Origin: Candidatus Hydrogenedentota bacterium
GTDB taxonomy: Bacteria; Hydrogenedentota; Hydrogenedentia; Hydrogenedentales; CAITNO01
Assembly: GCA_012730045.1 (NCBI GenBank)
Contig: JAAYBR010000114.1
Span: forward strand, 1-59,993
Direction: 5' to 3'
DNA: 59,993 nucleotides
The notes beneath the pieces were generated by a model. That model searched no databases, had not been told where the DNA came from, and worked only from the letters and a program-made list of their open reading frames with translations. Shown here piece by piece: positions 20,215-30,061 of the stretch. A program made the translations under genes and the position numbers. Numbering within the stretch: the first letter of the stretch is position 1; every line of letters begins with the position of its first letter.

Positions 20215-20562
20215 GTGGTCAAGGCGAGAACGGAACAGCGGGACTCGGACCGGGTGCGCGTCGCCGCGCGCGTGGAGGTGCGCCTCCACAGCGGGGTGCT
20301 GGTGGAGGGGGGGGTGGTGGACCTGAGCGAGCGCGGCATCCTGATGGCCACGGAGCGGTCGCTGCCGCTGGACAGCCGGGTGCGCGTGCTCATCTGCCCG
20401 GAGGGCGGCCACGCCCGCGACGGGGTCTGCCTGGACGGCCGGGTGGCCCGCGTGGACATACGGGGGGTGGCCATCGCCTTCGCCCCGATGGATTCGATCG
20501 AACGGAAGCGGCTGCGGCGCATCATGGACACGGACGGGGAGGCCCCCTCCGGCGGCGCCTGA
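20215..20562 (+). CDS. PilZ domain protein (probable c-di-GMP receptor)
   Basis: 115 residues from a GTG at 20215, chosen because GGAGAGGA lies 8 bp upstream; an in-frame ATG at 20116 overlaps the predicted promoter. The PilZ signature is intact: RxxxR at residues 15-19 (RVAAR) and DxSxxG at 36-41 (DLSERG), with 16 residues between the two motifs, so c-di-GMP binding is plausible. The rest of the sequence is the small beta barrel and a final Arg-rich helix. Single-domain PilZ proteins relay second-messenger signals to partners. It is followed 50 bp later by a lipoprotein and a FadL-like porin, so a link to envelope functions is an inference from position only. Confidence 0.82.
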   Translation: MVKARTEQRDSDRVRVAARVEVRLHSGVLVEGGVVDLSERGILMATERSLPLDSRVRVLICPEGGHARDGVCLDGRVARVDIRGVAIAFAPMDSIERKRLRRIMDTDGEAPSGGA

Positions 20563-20612
20563 GGGCCGCGCCCCACAGAAGAACGCACGCCCTTACGGAG
20601 GAACCGACGGGG

Positions 20613-22709
20613 ATGAACAAGAGACGGGTGCTTTTCGCGTTTGCGGGACTGCTGCTTGCGGGCGGCTGCGTTTCGGACCCCTCCACAGTGCGGGAAAAGG
20701 ACGGCCAGCCCTACGGCGTCACGGACGGCGTGTTCCACGGGCGCTGGTGGAGCTACTACGAGCGGGGGACCTCCTATCTGGCGGGGGGCTTCCATGAGGA
20801 GGCGGCGGCGGACTTCGAGCAGGCGCTCAAGGGGCGCTCGCGCGACACCTGGCGCGCCCGCACCTACGGCCTGCATTTTGTGGAGTACTTCCCCGCCCGC
20901 GAGCTGGGCGTCTGCTATCTGCGTCTGGGGCGGCTGGACGAGGCGGAACAGCAGCTCCAGGAAGCCCTGGCCATGGTGGACACGGAGCGCGCCCATGCCC
21001 TTCTCGACGAGGTGAAAAAGGAGAAGATCCGCACGGGGGCGCTCAAGGACGACACCGCCCCCGCCCTCGCGGCGGACATGCAGCCCGCCCGCATCGTCTC
21101 CGAGCGCGAGCTGCCCGTCGAGGTGGCCGTCGCCGACGACACCGGCGTGGCCGAGGTTCGTGTGAACGAGCAGAAGGCCTTCCAGCGCGGCAGCCAGACG
21201 GAGATCAAGGTGAAGGAGACTGTCGAGCTGGACGAGGGCACGCACGAGGTGACGGTGACGGCGGTGGACCTGGCGGGCAAGGAGACGGAGCAGAAAACGA
21301 CGGTGACGGTGGACATGACGGGGCCCACGCTGGGCATCTACATCCCCGTGGAGCCGACAGTCACGGGCGACCGCACCATCCTGCTGGAGGGCGCGGCGGT
21401 GGACACGAACGGCGTGAGCCGCGTGGCCGTGGACCAGCGGGTCGTGGCCGAGTCGGCGGGCGATCCGAAGCTGGCCTTCACCGCCGAGCTGCCCCTGGCC
21501 CCCGGCGAGAACACCTTCGTGGTGGCGTCGAACGACACGGCGGGCAACGAGACCCGCTCGGCGCTTAAGGTTTTCCAGGGCGACCCCGAGTCCGTGGAGG
21601 CCAAACTGTGGCTCCGGCAGCAGCGGCAGGACCGCGGCGGGCTGGTCTTCGCCTCCGCCGACGCGCCGCAGGTGCTGCTCCAGCTCGCGCAGGAGGCCGC
21701 CCCCGCGCCAGAGGACGGCGAAATCCGCCTGAAGTCGCCCCTGTCCGACAAGCCCTACCGACACAGCCGCGCGCTCATGGTGTCCGGCGAGGTCGTGGGG
21801 CCGCAGCCCCTCAAGTCCATCTCCATCAACGGCGTGCCCGTGGAGCCCCTGGCCAACGCGCCGAAGGAGAGTTTCACGCGGCGGCTTCCGCTGGAGACGG
21901 AGAAGGAGGGGCGGTTCCAGGTGGCCATCCGCGCCGAGGACGCCACCGGGAAGGTGCTGGAGAAGTCGGTGGACGTGGAGGTGCGCCCCGTGGCGCTGAA
22001 CACCGTCGAGAGCCGGATGCCCGTGGCCGTGCTGGCCTTTGCCGGGCCGGGGGTGGACGAGGGGGCGGCGTTCGCCCTCCGCGCGGAGACCGAGGCCGCC
22101 GTGACGCTAAAGGGGCGGTTCCGCTGCCTCGAGCGCGCGCAGCTCCAGCAGGTGCTCACGGAGCAGCAGCTCGCCCAGGCGCTGGCCGACCCCAATCAGG
22201 CCATCGCCCTGGGCCGCCTCACGAACGCCCAGATTTTCCTGACCGGCGAGCTGTTCCCCCGCGACGGCAAGGGGCTCGAGGTCAAGCTGCGCGTCATCAG
22301 CACGGAGACCTCGGACATCGTGTCCATCCTCGACGCGTTCATCGCCGACGCGTCGGACCCGGCGCAGGTGAAGCAGGCGGCGGCGGCGCTGTCGGCGCAG
22401 CTGGAGGCGATGTACCCGAAGCTGTCCGGCGAGGTGATGGCCGTGCGCGGCGCGGGCGCGGGCGCCGAACTGCTCTTGAACTGGACCAAGGAGGACGGCG
22501 TGCGGCAGGGCGCGTACCTGCTGCTTGTGAACGAGACGCCGGCCTGGGTGGACGAGACGACCGGCGAGGTGCTCGCGCCGCCGGAGTATGTGCCCGTGGG
22601 CCGCGCCCGGATCGAGAGTCCGGGCGACACCGGCACGCGCGCGAAGACGCTTGACCTTCAGCAGGAGGGTGCGACGATTGAAAAAGGCATGCCCGCTGTC
22701 ACGATGTGA
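20613..22709 (+). CDS. Lipoprotein with TPR, Ig-like and CsgG/LpoB-like domains
   Basis: 698 residues. ATG at 20613 with ACGGAGGA upstream. The signal sequence ends in LLLAGGC, giving lipidation at Cys19, although Gly-Gly before Cys is slightly atypical. Residues about 40-135 form a TPR-like helical region (ARELGVCYLRLGRLDEAEQQL). Two Ig-like domains follow (about 160-245 and 245-330), then a third one (about 370-460). A CsgG/FlgO/LpoB-like domain spans about 465-610 (MPVAVLAFAGPG, RFRCLERAQLQQVL, IFLTGELFPRDGKGL). The last 90 residues are a beta domain that includes LLLNWTKEDGV. CsgG-like lipoproteins act at the outer membrane in secretion, motility or as activators of cell-wall synthases. 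Its 3' end overlaps the FadL-like gene by 32 bp. Confidence 0.85.
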   Translation: MNKRRVLFAFAGLLLAGGCVSDPSTVREKDGQPYGVTDGVFHGRWWSYYERGTSYLAGGFHEEAAADFEQALKGRSRDTWRARTYGLHFVEYFPARELGVCYLRLGRLDEAEQQLQEALAMVDTERAHALLDEVKKEKIRTGALKDDTAPALAADMQPARIVSERELPVEVAVADDTGVAEVRVNEQKAFQRGSQTEIKVKETVELDEGTHEVTVTAVDLAGKETEQKTTVTVDMTGPTLGIYIPVEPTVTGDRTILLEGAAVDTNGVSRVAVDQRVVAESAGDPKLAFTAELPLAPGENTFVVASNDTAGNETRSALKVFQGDPESVEAKLWLRQQRQDRGGLVFASADAPQVLLQLAQEAAPAPEDGEIRLKSPLSDKPYRHSRALMVSGEVVGPQPLKSISINGVPVEPLANAPKESFTRRLPLETEKEGRFQVAIRAEDATGKVLEKSVDVEVRPVALNTVESRMPVAVLAFAGPGVDEGAAFALRAETEAAVTLKGRFRCLERAQLQQVLTEQQLAQALADPNQAIALGRLTNAQIFLTGELFPRDGKGLEVKLRVISTETSDIVSILDAFIADASDPAQVKQAAAALSAQLEAMYPKLSGEVMAVRGAGAGAELLLNWTKEDGVRQGAYLLLVNETPAWVDETTGEVLAPPEYVPVGRARIESPGDTGTRAKTLDLQQEGATIEKGMPAVTM

Positions 22710-24117
22710 CGCCCCGTTCCGGCGGCCGGGGATCGCGCTGCTGGCCGTGCTGGCCGCGGCGGCCCTCGCGCCGTGCGCCGGGGCGCAGTCCGTCAACATC
22801 ACGTCCTCCCCGAACGTGGTGGGGAGCGGCGCGCGCGCCCTGGGCATGGGCGGCGCGTTTGTGGCCGTGGCCGACGACGCCACGGCGGCCTCGTGGAACC
22901 CCGGCGGGCTCACCCAGCTGGAGCGCCCCGAGTTCTCGCTGGTCTACGACTTCAAGTGGGACGGCGAGGAGTTCTCCTCGGACCGGCACCCCGAGATGGA
23001 CGAGGGCCACAGCCTCAGCCTGAGCGGCCTGAACTACATGAGCGCGGTCTACCCCCTGCCCTTCGCGCCCGGGGGCCGCAACCTCGTGGTGAGCCTGAGC
23101 CTCCAGCGCAAGTTCGACTTCGACCGCCGGCTGAAGTTCCGCTACAACGGCATCGTCCCCGCCGGGGGCGCCGCGGCCCTGTTCTCCTCCCTCGTGGATT
23201 ACCGGCAGGAGGGCCAGCTCTCCAGCCTCTCGCCCGCCGTCGGCTTTGAGATCACCGAGGAGCTGTCCCTGGGCCTCGTGGTCAACCTGTGGAACGAGGA
23301 CATCATCCCGAACAACGAGTGGAAGTCCGTCTCGGAGCAGCGCGTCCTGAGCCGCATCCTGGGCGGCTTCGCCACCAACACCCTCTCCCGGACCATTGAG
23401 CGCCACAAGAACTTCCACGGCATCAACTACACCGCCGGCGCGCTGTACAAGCCCGACGACCGGTGGAGCTTCGGCCTGGTCTACCACACCCGCTTCACCG
23501 CCGGGGTGGACTACGAGCAGTCGCAGGAGGTGCGCGTGGGCGGCGTGCGCGGCATGCTCCGCACCGGGTCGCGCCACAAGGAGATCACCTTCCCCGACGC
23601 CGTGGGCGCGGGCGCGGCCTACCGCTTCCCCAACGACAAGCTCACGCTTTCCTTCGACGTGACGCGCCGGTCGTGGGACCAGTTCGTGATCCATGACAAG
23701 CGCAACCGGAACCCGCGCCTGCGCAAGGTGTGGGGCGTGTCGGGCCTGGACACGGACGCCCACGACATGGACGCCGTGTGGACCGTGCGCGCGGGCGCCG
23801 AGTATGTGTTTGTGGACGCGCGGAAGCCCGTGCAGAACATCCTGCCGAGCGTGCGCGCCGGCGTGTTTTACGACCCCGAGCCCGCCAGCGGCCGCCGGGA
23901 CGGCTTCCTCGGCCTGAAGCGGGGCGACGGGTCGCCGGACAACTACTACGGCGTCACGCTGGGCCTGGGACTGCTGCTGTACGACCGCGTGAACCTGGAC
24001 CTGGCCTACGTCTACCGCTGGGGCGACGACAACCGGGTGGACACCTTCGGGTTCTCGGGCACGCGCGCCGATGTGGACCAGCACACCGTCTACCTGTCCA
24101 CGGTCATCTACTTCTGA
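22678..24117 (+). CDS. OmpP1/FadL family outer membrane protein
   Basis: 479 residues from a TTG at 22678, chosen for AGGAGGG 8 bp upstream. The signal peptide covers a hydrophobic stretch and AQS cleavage region at about residues 18-37. The mature N-terminus shows the FadL hatch pattern (GSGARALGMGGAFVAVADDATAAS and WNPGGLTQL). The rest is a beta barrel of alternating hydrophobic strands that ends with the aromatic residue Phe (VIYF). FadL channels take up long-chain fatty acids and other hydrophobic compounds across the outer membrane; the substrate here is unknown. It converges with mnhG, the two stop regions overlapping by 10 bp. Confidence 0.9.
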   Translation: MKKACPLSRCDAPFRRPGIALLAVLAAAALAPCAGAQSVNITSSPNVVGSGARALGMGGAFVAVADDATAASWNPGGLTQLERPEFSLVYDFKWDGEEFSSDRHPEMDEGHSLSLSGLNYMSAVYPLPFAPGGRNLVVSLSLQRKFDFDRRLKFRYNGIVPAGGAAALFSSLVDYRQEGQLSSLSPAVGFEITEELSLGLVVNLWNEDIIPNNEWKSVSEQRVLSRILGGFATNTLSRTIERHKNFHGINYTAGALYKPDDRWSFGLVYHTRFTAGVDYEQSQEVRVGGVRGMLRTGSRHKEITFPDAVGAGAAYRFPNDKLTLSFDVTRRSWDQFVIHDKRNRNPRLRKVWGVSGLDTDAHDMDAVWTVRAGAEYVFVDARKPVQNILPSVRAGVFYDPEPASGRRDGFLGLKRGDGSPDNYYGVTLGLGLLLYDRVNLDLAYVYRWGDDNRVDTFGFSGTRADVDQHTVYLSTVIYF

Positions 24118-24443
24118 TCCCGCGGGCCGCCGCGTCCCTCGTCCACGATGGAGCGTTTCCAGAGGGGCACGCCCACCTGGTAGGCCGCGCGCCCGACGAG
24201 GTGCGCCGCCACGGGGGCGGTGAGGAAGATAAACACCACGATGAGGGAGGCCCGCACCGCGATGGCGAAGTCGCCGAAGTGCAGGGCGACCGCGACAATG
24301 GCGCAGGTGACGCCCAGGGTGCCGCTCTTGGTGGCGGCGTGCATCCGGATGTAGAGGTCGGGCAGGCGGACCACGCCCAGCGCGGCCAGGAACATGAACG
24401 CCGCCCCCGCAAGCATCAGCAGCTCGACCAGCATTTTGCTCAT
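24108..24443 (-). CDS. mnhG: Na+/H+ antiporter subunit MnhG/MrpG
   Basis: 111 residues, three hydrophobic helices, with the MnhG signature [19 protein letters not shown]. Start ATG at 24443 overlaps the mnhF stop (TGATG). MrpG is required for assembly and activity of the seven-subunit Mrp antiporter. It is the last gene of the operon and converges with the FadL-like gene. Confidence 0.93.
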   Translation of the reverse strand: MSKMLVELLMLAGAAFMFLAALGVVRLPDLYIRMHAATKSGTLGVTCAIVAVALHFGDFAIAVRASLIVVFIFLTAPVAAHLVGRAAYQVGVPLWKRSIVDEGRGGPRDQK

Positions 24444-24703
24444 GGCTTCCCCCCCCTGGCCACGTAGTACGCGAAGGCCACCGTTCCCAGGAACGACACG
24501 ACCGCGAGCACCAGGGCGTCGCGCATGTAGACGGGCTGGTCGAAGACCAGGGCGCACATGCAGATGATCCCCACCACCAGCGTGGAGATGAGGTCCAGCG
24601 CGACGACCCGGTCGGGGAGCGTCGGGCCGCGCAGGAGCCTTCCCACGGTCAGCAGCAGCGCGCCGCCCAGCAGCGCGGCGGCCATGTGCATCAAGGGGCT
24701 CAT
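24440..24703 (-). CDS. mnhF: Na+/H+ antiporter subunit MnhF/MrpF
   Basis: 87 residues with three transmembrane helices and the MrpF core [17 protein letters not shown]. Start ATG at 24703 overlaps the mnhE stop. Small subunit of the Mrp complex, implicated in sodium binding in some species. Confidence 0.93.
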   Translation of the reverse strand: MSPLMHMAAALLGGALLLTVGRLLRGPTLPDRVVALDLISTLVVGIICMCALVFDQPVYMRDALVLAVVSFLGTVAFAYYVARGGKP

Positions 24704-25170
24704 CGCAGCAGCTCCAGCAGGCGGCGCTCCAGCCCGTCCTTGATTTCCCGGCGCACGTCCTCCGGGTCGGTGATGAACATGGCGTGCAGGTACAGCGTCC
24801 TGCGGTCCTCCGACACGTCGAGGGTCAGCGTGCCCGGCGTCAGGGTGATGAGGTTCGCCAGGAGGGTGATCTCCAGGTCCGTCTCCGCGTCCAGCGGCAC
24901 CGCCACCACGCCGGGCCGCGACGTGTGCCACGGGGTGATGATGTCGTAGGCCACGCGGAGGTTGGACACCACCATCTGCCACAGGAACCACGGAAAAAAT
25001 AGCAGAAGCCTCCGGGTCCGAAGGAAATAGCCGCTTTCGGCCCCGGCCCGTGTCAGCGACAGCGCCGCGTAGGCGAGGACAAACCCCGCCAGCAGGTTGA
25101 GCGGCGTCATCGCGCCGGTCAGCGCGCCCCAGAGCAGCGCCAGCAGGATGTTCCACAGGAAGAGGATCAT
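24700..25170 (-). CDS. mnhE: Na+/H+ antiporter subunit MnhE/MrpE
   Basis: 156 residues. The N-terminal two hydrophobic helices are followed by the MrpE pattern [23 protein letters not shown] and a soluble tail with [19 protein letters not shown]. Start ATG at 25170 overlaps the end of mnhD by 4 bases. Confidence 0.94.
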   Translation of the reverse strand: MILFLWNILLALLWGALTGAMTPLNLLAGFVLAYAALSLTRAGAESGYFLRTRRLLLFFPWFLWQMVVSNLRVAYDIITPWHTSRPGVVAVPLDAETDLEITLLANLITLTPGTLTLDVSEDRRTLYLHAMFITDPEDVRREIKDGLERRLLELLR

Positions 25171-26681
25171 GCCGCGCCCTCCCCGAGGACCGCGCGGATG
25201 TAGGCGCCCTTGTCCAGCAGCTGCTCCGCCGCATCCAGCGCCAGCCGCATGCACGGGCCCGCGCCCAGCCCCATGAGCAGCGACACCGCCGCCAGCGCCG
25301 TCACGGGGATGAGCATCCCGGCGACGGCCCGGTCGGTCTCCGGGTCGCGGCCCGGCGCGGGGTCGGGCATGCCCTCCGGCGCGGGCTTCCAGAAGGCGTG
25401 GGTCCATATTTTGGTCATGGAGTACAGCGTCAGGAAACTGACCACGACGGCGACGGTGAAGACGGTCCAGTGGCCGGTGCGCGCGGCGGCGACCAGCAGG
25501 GCGAGCTTGCCAAAGAACCCGGAGAAGGGGGGCAGGCCGGCCAGCGACATGGCGGACACGAAGAAGCACGCGGCGAGCCACGGCCGCGCGCGGCAGAGCC
25601 CGCCCAGACGGTCGAGGTGGGTCTCCCCGGTCAGGCGGCGCGCGATGCCCGCCACCAGGAAGAGGTTCGTCTTCACAACGATGTTGTGGACCATGAAAAA
25701 GACCGCGCCCGCGAGGCCCATGGCCGAGAAGAGCCCGAGGCCCATGACGATGTAGCCGATCTGGCTGACAATATGGAACGCGAGAATCTTCGGGAAGTCG
25801 TACTTCGACGCCGCGCCCAGCACGCCCGTGAGCATGGTGACCCCGGCCAGGGCGAGAATCACCGGATGGGTCCACCCGATGTCGTGCGAGAAGACCAGGG
25901 TGAACACGCGGATCAGGGCGTAGGCCCCCACCTTGGTCAGCAGCGCGCTGAACAGCGCGGCCACCACCGTCGGCGGCGTGTGGTACGACGCGGGCAGCCA
26001 GAAGAAGAAGGGGAACAGGGCGGCCTTGATGCCGAAGGCGACGAGGAACAGCATGGCGATGGCGGTCAGCAGCCCCGGCGAGAGGTGCGTGTCCACGGCG
26101 AGGGAGAGGTCCGCCAGGTTGAGCGTGCCCACGCGCCCGTAGAGGATGCCCGCGCCGGAGAGGAACACGGCGGAGGAGACCAGGTTGAGGGTGACATACT
26201 TGATCGCGCCCTCGAGCTGGGGGCGTTCGCCGCCCAGCGCCATGAGAGCGAAGGACGCCATGAGCATCACCTCGAACCACACATAGAGGTTGAAGATGTC
26301 GCCCGTGAGGAAGGCCCCGCACACCGCAGCCAGCAGGGCCAGCACCAGCGGGTAGTAGCCGAAGCGCTCCCGGCCGCGGTCCAGGGCGAACAGGGAGTAG
26401 ACCACGATGCACAGGCCCATCCCGGCGCCCGCGCACACCATGACCGCGGCGAGCAGGTCCGCCACGAAGGTGATGCCGAAGGGCGCGGGCCAGCCGCTGA
26501 TCTGCACCGCCGCCACGCCGCCGCCGCGCACCCCCGCGAACAGCGCCGCCGCCGCGAGGCAGTGCGCCAGCGACACGCCGAGCGCCACGGCGCGCTGCGC
26601 GCCCGGGCTGCGGAAGAGCAGCACGCACAGCACGGCCCCCGTCAGGGGAACCAGCAGCGGGAGTGTCAGCGGCAGGCTCAT
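25167..26681 (-). CDS. mnhD: Na+/H+ antiporter subunit MnhD/MrpD
   Basis: 504 residues, about 14 transmembrane helices, of the complex I NuoL/M/N-like family. Conserved elements include [14 protein letters not shown] with the proton-path Glu, the Lys in [14 protein letters not shown], and the broken-helix region with [19 protein letters not shown]. MrpD is one of the two large proton-channel-like subunits of Mrp. Start ATG at 26681 overlaps the mnhC stop. Confidence 0.95.
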   Translation of the reverse strand: MSLPLTLPLLVPLTGAVLCVLLFRSPGAQRAVALGVSLAHCLAAAALFAGVRGGGVAAVQISGWPAPFGITFVADLLAAVMVCAGAGMGLCIVVYSLFALDRGRERFGYYPLVLALLAAVCGAFLTGDIFNLYVWFEVMLMASFALMALGGERPQLEGAIKYVTLNLVSSAVFLSGAGILYGRVGTLNLADLSLAVDTHLSPGLLTAIAMLFLVAFGIKAALFPFFFWLPASYHTPPTVVAALFSALLTKVGAYALIRVFTLVFSHDIGWTHPVILALAGVTMLTGVLGAASKYDFPKILAFHIVSQIGYIVMGLGLFSAMGLAGAVFFMVHNIVVKTNLFLVAGIARRLTGETHLDRLGGLCRARPWLAACFFVSAMSLAGLPPFSGFFGKLALLVAAARTGHWTVFTVAVVVSFLTLYSMTKIWTHAFWKPAPEGMPDPAPGRDPETDRAVAGMLIPVTALAAVSLLMGLGAGPCMRLALDAAEQLLDKGAYIRAVLGEGAA

Positions 26682-27025
26682 GTGTCGGTGCCCTTCAGCT
26701 CGTCCACGTCGTCCGTGGGCACCACCTGGTGCGTCCGCTCCACCAGCGCCAGCAGAAAGGCCAGCACGCCGAACCCGATGACAATGGCCGTGAGGATGAG
26801 CGCCTGCGGCAGCGGGTCCGCCGTGTCCGGCGGCGCCGACAGCGCGCCCTCGGCGATGATGGGCGCGCGCGCGCGGGTGAGGCCGCCCGCCGTGAAGATC
26901 AGCAGGTTCGCGCCGTGGCCGAGCAGGGCCAGCCCGAGGATGATCTTCACCACATTGCGCTGCAGCAGCAGGTACACGCCCGCCGCGTACAGCCCGCCGA
27001 CCACCGCCGCGAAGAGAAGCTCCAT
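26678..27025 (-). CDS. mnhC: Na+/H+ antiporter subunit MnhC/MrpC
   Basis: 115 residues related to NuoK of complex I. Three helices, with the conserved [14 protein letters not shown] and the [17 protein letters not shown] segment. ATG at 27025 overlaps the mnhB stop by one base. Confidence 0.95.
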   Translation of the reverse strand: MELLFAAVVGGLYAAGVYLLLQRNVVKIILGLALLGHGANLLIFTAGGLTRARAPIIAEGALSAPPDTADPLPQALILTAIVIGFGVLAFLLALVERTHQVVPTDDVDELKGTDT

Positions 27026-27453
27026 CACGGTTCCCCCCGGTCCACGTCGGCCATGGAGAAAATGATGAGCAGCGACACGCCGACGACGTCCAGGCACACC
27101 CCGGCGTCGAACAGCAGCGGCGTCCCCAGGGCCGCCACGCCCCCGCCGGGAAGCGGCACGTTCACCCAGTACGCCGTCAGGAAAGGCTCGCCCGCCAGCA
27201 GCCCCACGACTCCGGAGGCCAGCGCCAGCAGCAGGCCCGTGCCGATGAGATACCGGGGGTCCAGCCAAAGCCTCCGCCGCGCCTCGGCCGTGTCAAAGGC
27301 CAGCGCGTACAGCACAAAGGCCGACGCGGCCACCAGCCCGCCCGTGAACCCGCCGCCGGGCTCGTTGTGGCCGCTCATGAGCAGGAACACGGAGAGCAGC
27401 AGCAGGATGGGGAACATGTAGCGCGTGGCGGAGCGGAAGATGACGGAGTTCAC
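27025..27453 (-). CDS. mnhB: Na+/H+ antiporter subunit MnhB/MrpB
   Basis: 142 residues, four helices, with the diagnostic [15 protein letters not shown] and the C-terminal [11 protein letters not shown] motif. It begins within four bases of the mnhA end. As a separate gene it complements the MrpB-like tail domain already fused to the C-terminus of MnhA. Confidence 0.95.
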   Translation of the reverse strand: MNSVIFRSATRYMFPILLLLSVFLLMSGHNEPGGGFTGGLVAASAFVLYALAFDTAEARRRLWLDPRYLIGTGLLLALASGVVGLLAGEPFLTAYWVNVPLPGGGVAALGTPLLFDAGVCLDVVGVSLLIIFSMADVDRGEP

Positions 27454-29750
27454 GGCTTCCCCCCCTCCCCGCGCGGCTTCAGATACAGCACGGCATAGGC
27501 CCCGAGGGCCGCCAGCGCCAGCACGGTGATCTCGCCCAGCGTGTCCAGGGCGCGGAAGTCCACCAGGATCACGTTCACCACGTTGCGGCCGTGGCCCAGG
27601 GACAGGCTGTTGTCCGAGAAATAGCGCGCGAGGGCCGTCGGGTGGTGCTCGTCGGCGGCCACCAGCACCAGCAGCGCCATGACCACGCCCACCGACCCCG
27701 CCAGCAGGAGGTTTCCGGTCTGGAAGACCCGGCGTGCGGGCGGCGCGAAGGCGGGCAGGTGGTAAAACGCGAGCACCAGCAGGATGACCGTGAGCGTCTC
27801 GATGACGAACTGGGTCATGGCCAGGTCGGGCGCGCCGAAAAGAATGAAGATGATCGCCATGCCGTAGCCCACCACGCCCAGCGCGGCCACGGCGGCCAGC
27901 CGCGTCCGCATGTGGACCACCGCGCCGATGGAGACCGCCATGAGCAGCCCCAGCCCGACCTCATGGAAGCGCAGGTGGAGCAGCGCGGACAGGGACCGGC
28001 TGTGCAGGATGCGCCCCACCTCGGGGCTGTGGCGCAGGAGCACCGGCGCGGTCAGCAGCACGAGGGCCAGGAAGACCAGGGTAAGATAGCCGCGCAGGTA
28101 CCCGTGCTGGATCGCCCGCGTCTGCGCGCCCGCCGCCCACACCATCCCCCGCATCCCGGCGTTCCAGAGGTTTTCCGGCTCCCCCGGCGACAGCAGCCGG
28201 AACCCGCCGAGCAGCCCCCGGATCCGGTCCCGCGCGAAGAACAGGCCCAACCCGACGACGAGGGTGGCCGCGCTCAGGCCCAGCACCAGCCCGCCGTGCG
28301 CGGCGTGCCCGGAGGGGGCCAGGGATTCCCCCAGCACGCCCGCCGCCGCGGGCAGCAGCAGGGCGCGGTCGAGCAGACCCGGCGCGAACCCGAACCCCAG
28401 CGACCCCGCCGCCAGCGCCAGGGGAGGAAGCCACAGGGACGGGGACGGCTCATGGGCGTGTTTTGGCGTGTCGAGGGGGCGCCCCAAGAAGGGGCGCACA
28501 CCCACCGCCAGCGCGACCAGCACAAAGAGCAGCGCGCCCGCAACGGTCACCGCCGCCACGGCGGGCGAGGCCAGCACGGCGGCGTAAACATGCTCCTTGG
28601 CCGTGAACCCGAAAAGGGGCGGCACGCCCGCCATGGACAGGGCGACCACGGCCGCCGCCGCCGCCGTGAGCGGCATGGCCCGTCCCAGTCCGGAAAGCCG
28701 CCGCAGGTCGCGCTCCCCCGTGGCGTGGTCCACCGCCCCGCCCACGAGAAAGAGCCCGGCCTTGTACAGCGCATGGGCGAAAAGGAAGGCGACCGCCGCA
28801 TGGACCGCCGCCTCGGTGCCGATGCCGAAGAGCAGCATCATGACCCCCAGCGCCGCCACGGTGGAATAGGCCAGCATCCGCTTGATCACCGTCTGCGCCG
28901 CCGCCCGCACCCCGCCGTAGAGCAGCGTCGCGCCGCCGAACACGACGAGTCCCGTGTGCCACACGGCGTCGTCCGCGAACAACGGGTGCATCCGCGCGAC
29001 AAGGTACACGCCCGCTTTCACCATCGTCGAGGAGTGCAGGTAGGCGCTGGCGGGGGTTGGCGCGGCCATGGCGTTCGGCAGCCAGAAATGGAACGGAAAC
29101 TGCGCGGACTTGGTGAAGGCCCCCAGCAGGAGCAGCACGACCACCGTGACGCGCGCGGGATGTCCGCGCAGCAGCTCCGCCGACGCGGCCATGCCCGACA
29201 GGCCGGTGTTTCCCGTCACCCCGGCGAGGATCACCAGCCCCGCCAGCAGGGCAAGCCCCCCCGCCGCCGTCACCAGGAGCGCCTGCAACGCCGCCGCCCG
29301 CGAGGCCTCCTCGTCGTGGTTGAACCCGATGAGCAGGTAGGAGGTGAAGCTGGTCAGTTCCCAGAAGATGAACAGTAGATAGAGGTTGTCCGCCAGCACA
29401 AGGCCAAGCATGGACGCCATGAACGCGAAGAGGTACAGGAACCAGCGGCCCAGGAACGGGTGGTTCGAGAGATAGCCGCCGGAGTACACCGTCACCAGCG
29501 CGCCGATGCCGGAGATGAGCAGCGCGAAGAGCAGGGACAACCCGTCCGCGCGGAAGGCGAGGCTCACGCCCAGTTCCGGGGCCCAGTCCAGCGTGGACAC
29601 CGCCCCCCCCGCCGCCAGCAGCCGCAGGAAGTACAGGAACAGTCCGCCGGGGAGCGCCGCGAGGATCCATCCGGTCCGTTTGCCCGCCGCGCCGCACACC
29701 GCCGGCGCAAGCAGGGCCCCCGCGAAACCGGACATGACGGCAATCAGCAT
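27450..29750 (-). CDS. mnhA: Na+/H+ antiporter subunit MnhA/MrpA
   Basis: 766 residues, the largest Mrp subunit. Residues 1 to about 480 are NuoL-like ([15 protein letters not shown] with the key Glu, [15 protein letters not shown] with the key Lys, and the [12 protein letters not shown] broken helix). The C-terminal part after about residue 560 is the MbhD/MbhE-like extension ([22 protein letters not shown] and [19 protein letters not shown]). First gene of mnhABCDEFG. An AGGAGG lies only 3 bp before the start codon, so initiation could also use the ATG five codons downstream. The complex exchanges cytoplasmic Na+ or other cations for external protons. Confidence 0.95.
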   Translation of the reverse strand: MLIAVMSGFAGALLAPAVCGAAGKRTGWILAALPGGLFLYFLRLLAAGGAVSTLDWAPELGVSLAFRADGLSLLFALLISGIGALVTVYSGGYLSNHPFLGRWFLYLFAFMASMLGLVLADNLYLLFIFWELTSFTSYLLIGFNHDEEASRAAALQALLVTAAGGLALLAGLVILAGVTGNTGLSGMAASAELLRGHPARVTVVVLLLLGAFTKSAQFPFHFWLPNAMAAPTPASAYLHSSTMVKAGVYLVARMHPLFADDAVWHTGLVVFGGATLLYGGVRAAAQTVIKRMLAYSTVAALGVMMLLFGIGTEAAVHAAVAFLFAHALYKAGLFLVGGAVDHATGERDLRRLSGLGRAMPLTAAAAAVVALSMAGVPPLFGFTAKEHVYAAVLASPAVAAVTVAGALLFVLVALAVGVRPFLGRPLDTPKHAHEPSPSLWLPPLALAAGSLGFGFAPGLLDRALLLPAAAGVLGESLAPSGHAAHGGLVLGLSAATLVVGLGLFFARDRIRGLLGGFRLLSPGEPENLWNAGMRGMVWAAGAQTRAIQHGYLRGYLTLVFLALVLLTAPVLLRHSPEVGRILHSRSLSALLHLRFHEVGLGLLMAVSIGAVVHMRTRLAAVAALGVVGYGMAIIFILFGAPDLAMTQFVIETLTVILLVLAFYHLPAFAPPARRVFQTGNLLLAGSVGVVMALLVLVAADEHHPTALARYFSDNSLSLGHGRNVVNVILVDFRALDTLGEITVLALAALGAYAVLYLKPRGEGGKP

Positions 29751-29864
29751 ACGCCTCCTGTTCAGTCTTGATCTGGGGTTGCTCCCGAAAGCTTCCTAAG
29801 TGGCACGCTCTTTATAACATAGCGGGAGGGCAAGTTCTATTCCCCGGATGCCCGGGTCAGGGGC

Positions 29865-29980
29865 GAACACGGACGAGCACGGACTAACACGGACGAAATC
29901 AGGCCGAGCCCCCCTCAATTCTCCCTGCCCGGATTCCGGTGTCCGTGTCGGTCCGTGCAGGTCCGTGTTCGTCCGTGATT
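29865..29980. repeat. Inverted pair of 10-bp ACGGAC tandem arrays
   Basis: Three 10-bp units ending CACGGAC stand at 29865-29894. After a 46-bp spacer, four inverted units GTCCGTGNNN follow at 29941-29980. The flanking GAAATC at 29895-29900 also has its inverted match, GATTTC, just after the second arm. Located in the 311-bp gap between mnhA and the TPR membrane gene, which otherwise holds only an AT-rich stretch near 29810-29820 that may be the mnhA promoter. Confidence 0.8.
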
Positions 29981-30061
29981 TCCATGCGCCTGTGCCTGCC
30001 GCCGGGCACCGATTCGGGGTATAATCAGGCGCATTAATCCGACATTCCCGGAGACCGGCCC

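Noticed and set aside
19815-20612. Upstream extension of the lipoprotein frame through the ATGGAC array
   Set aside because: It would run through the inverted repeat, the promoter and the PilZ gene in another frame. The real start at 20613 has a ribosome site and is followed by a lipoprotein signal peptide.
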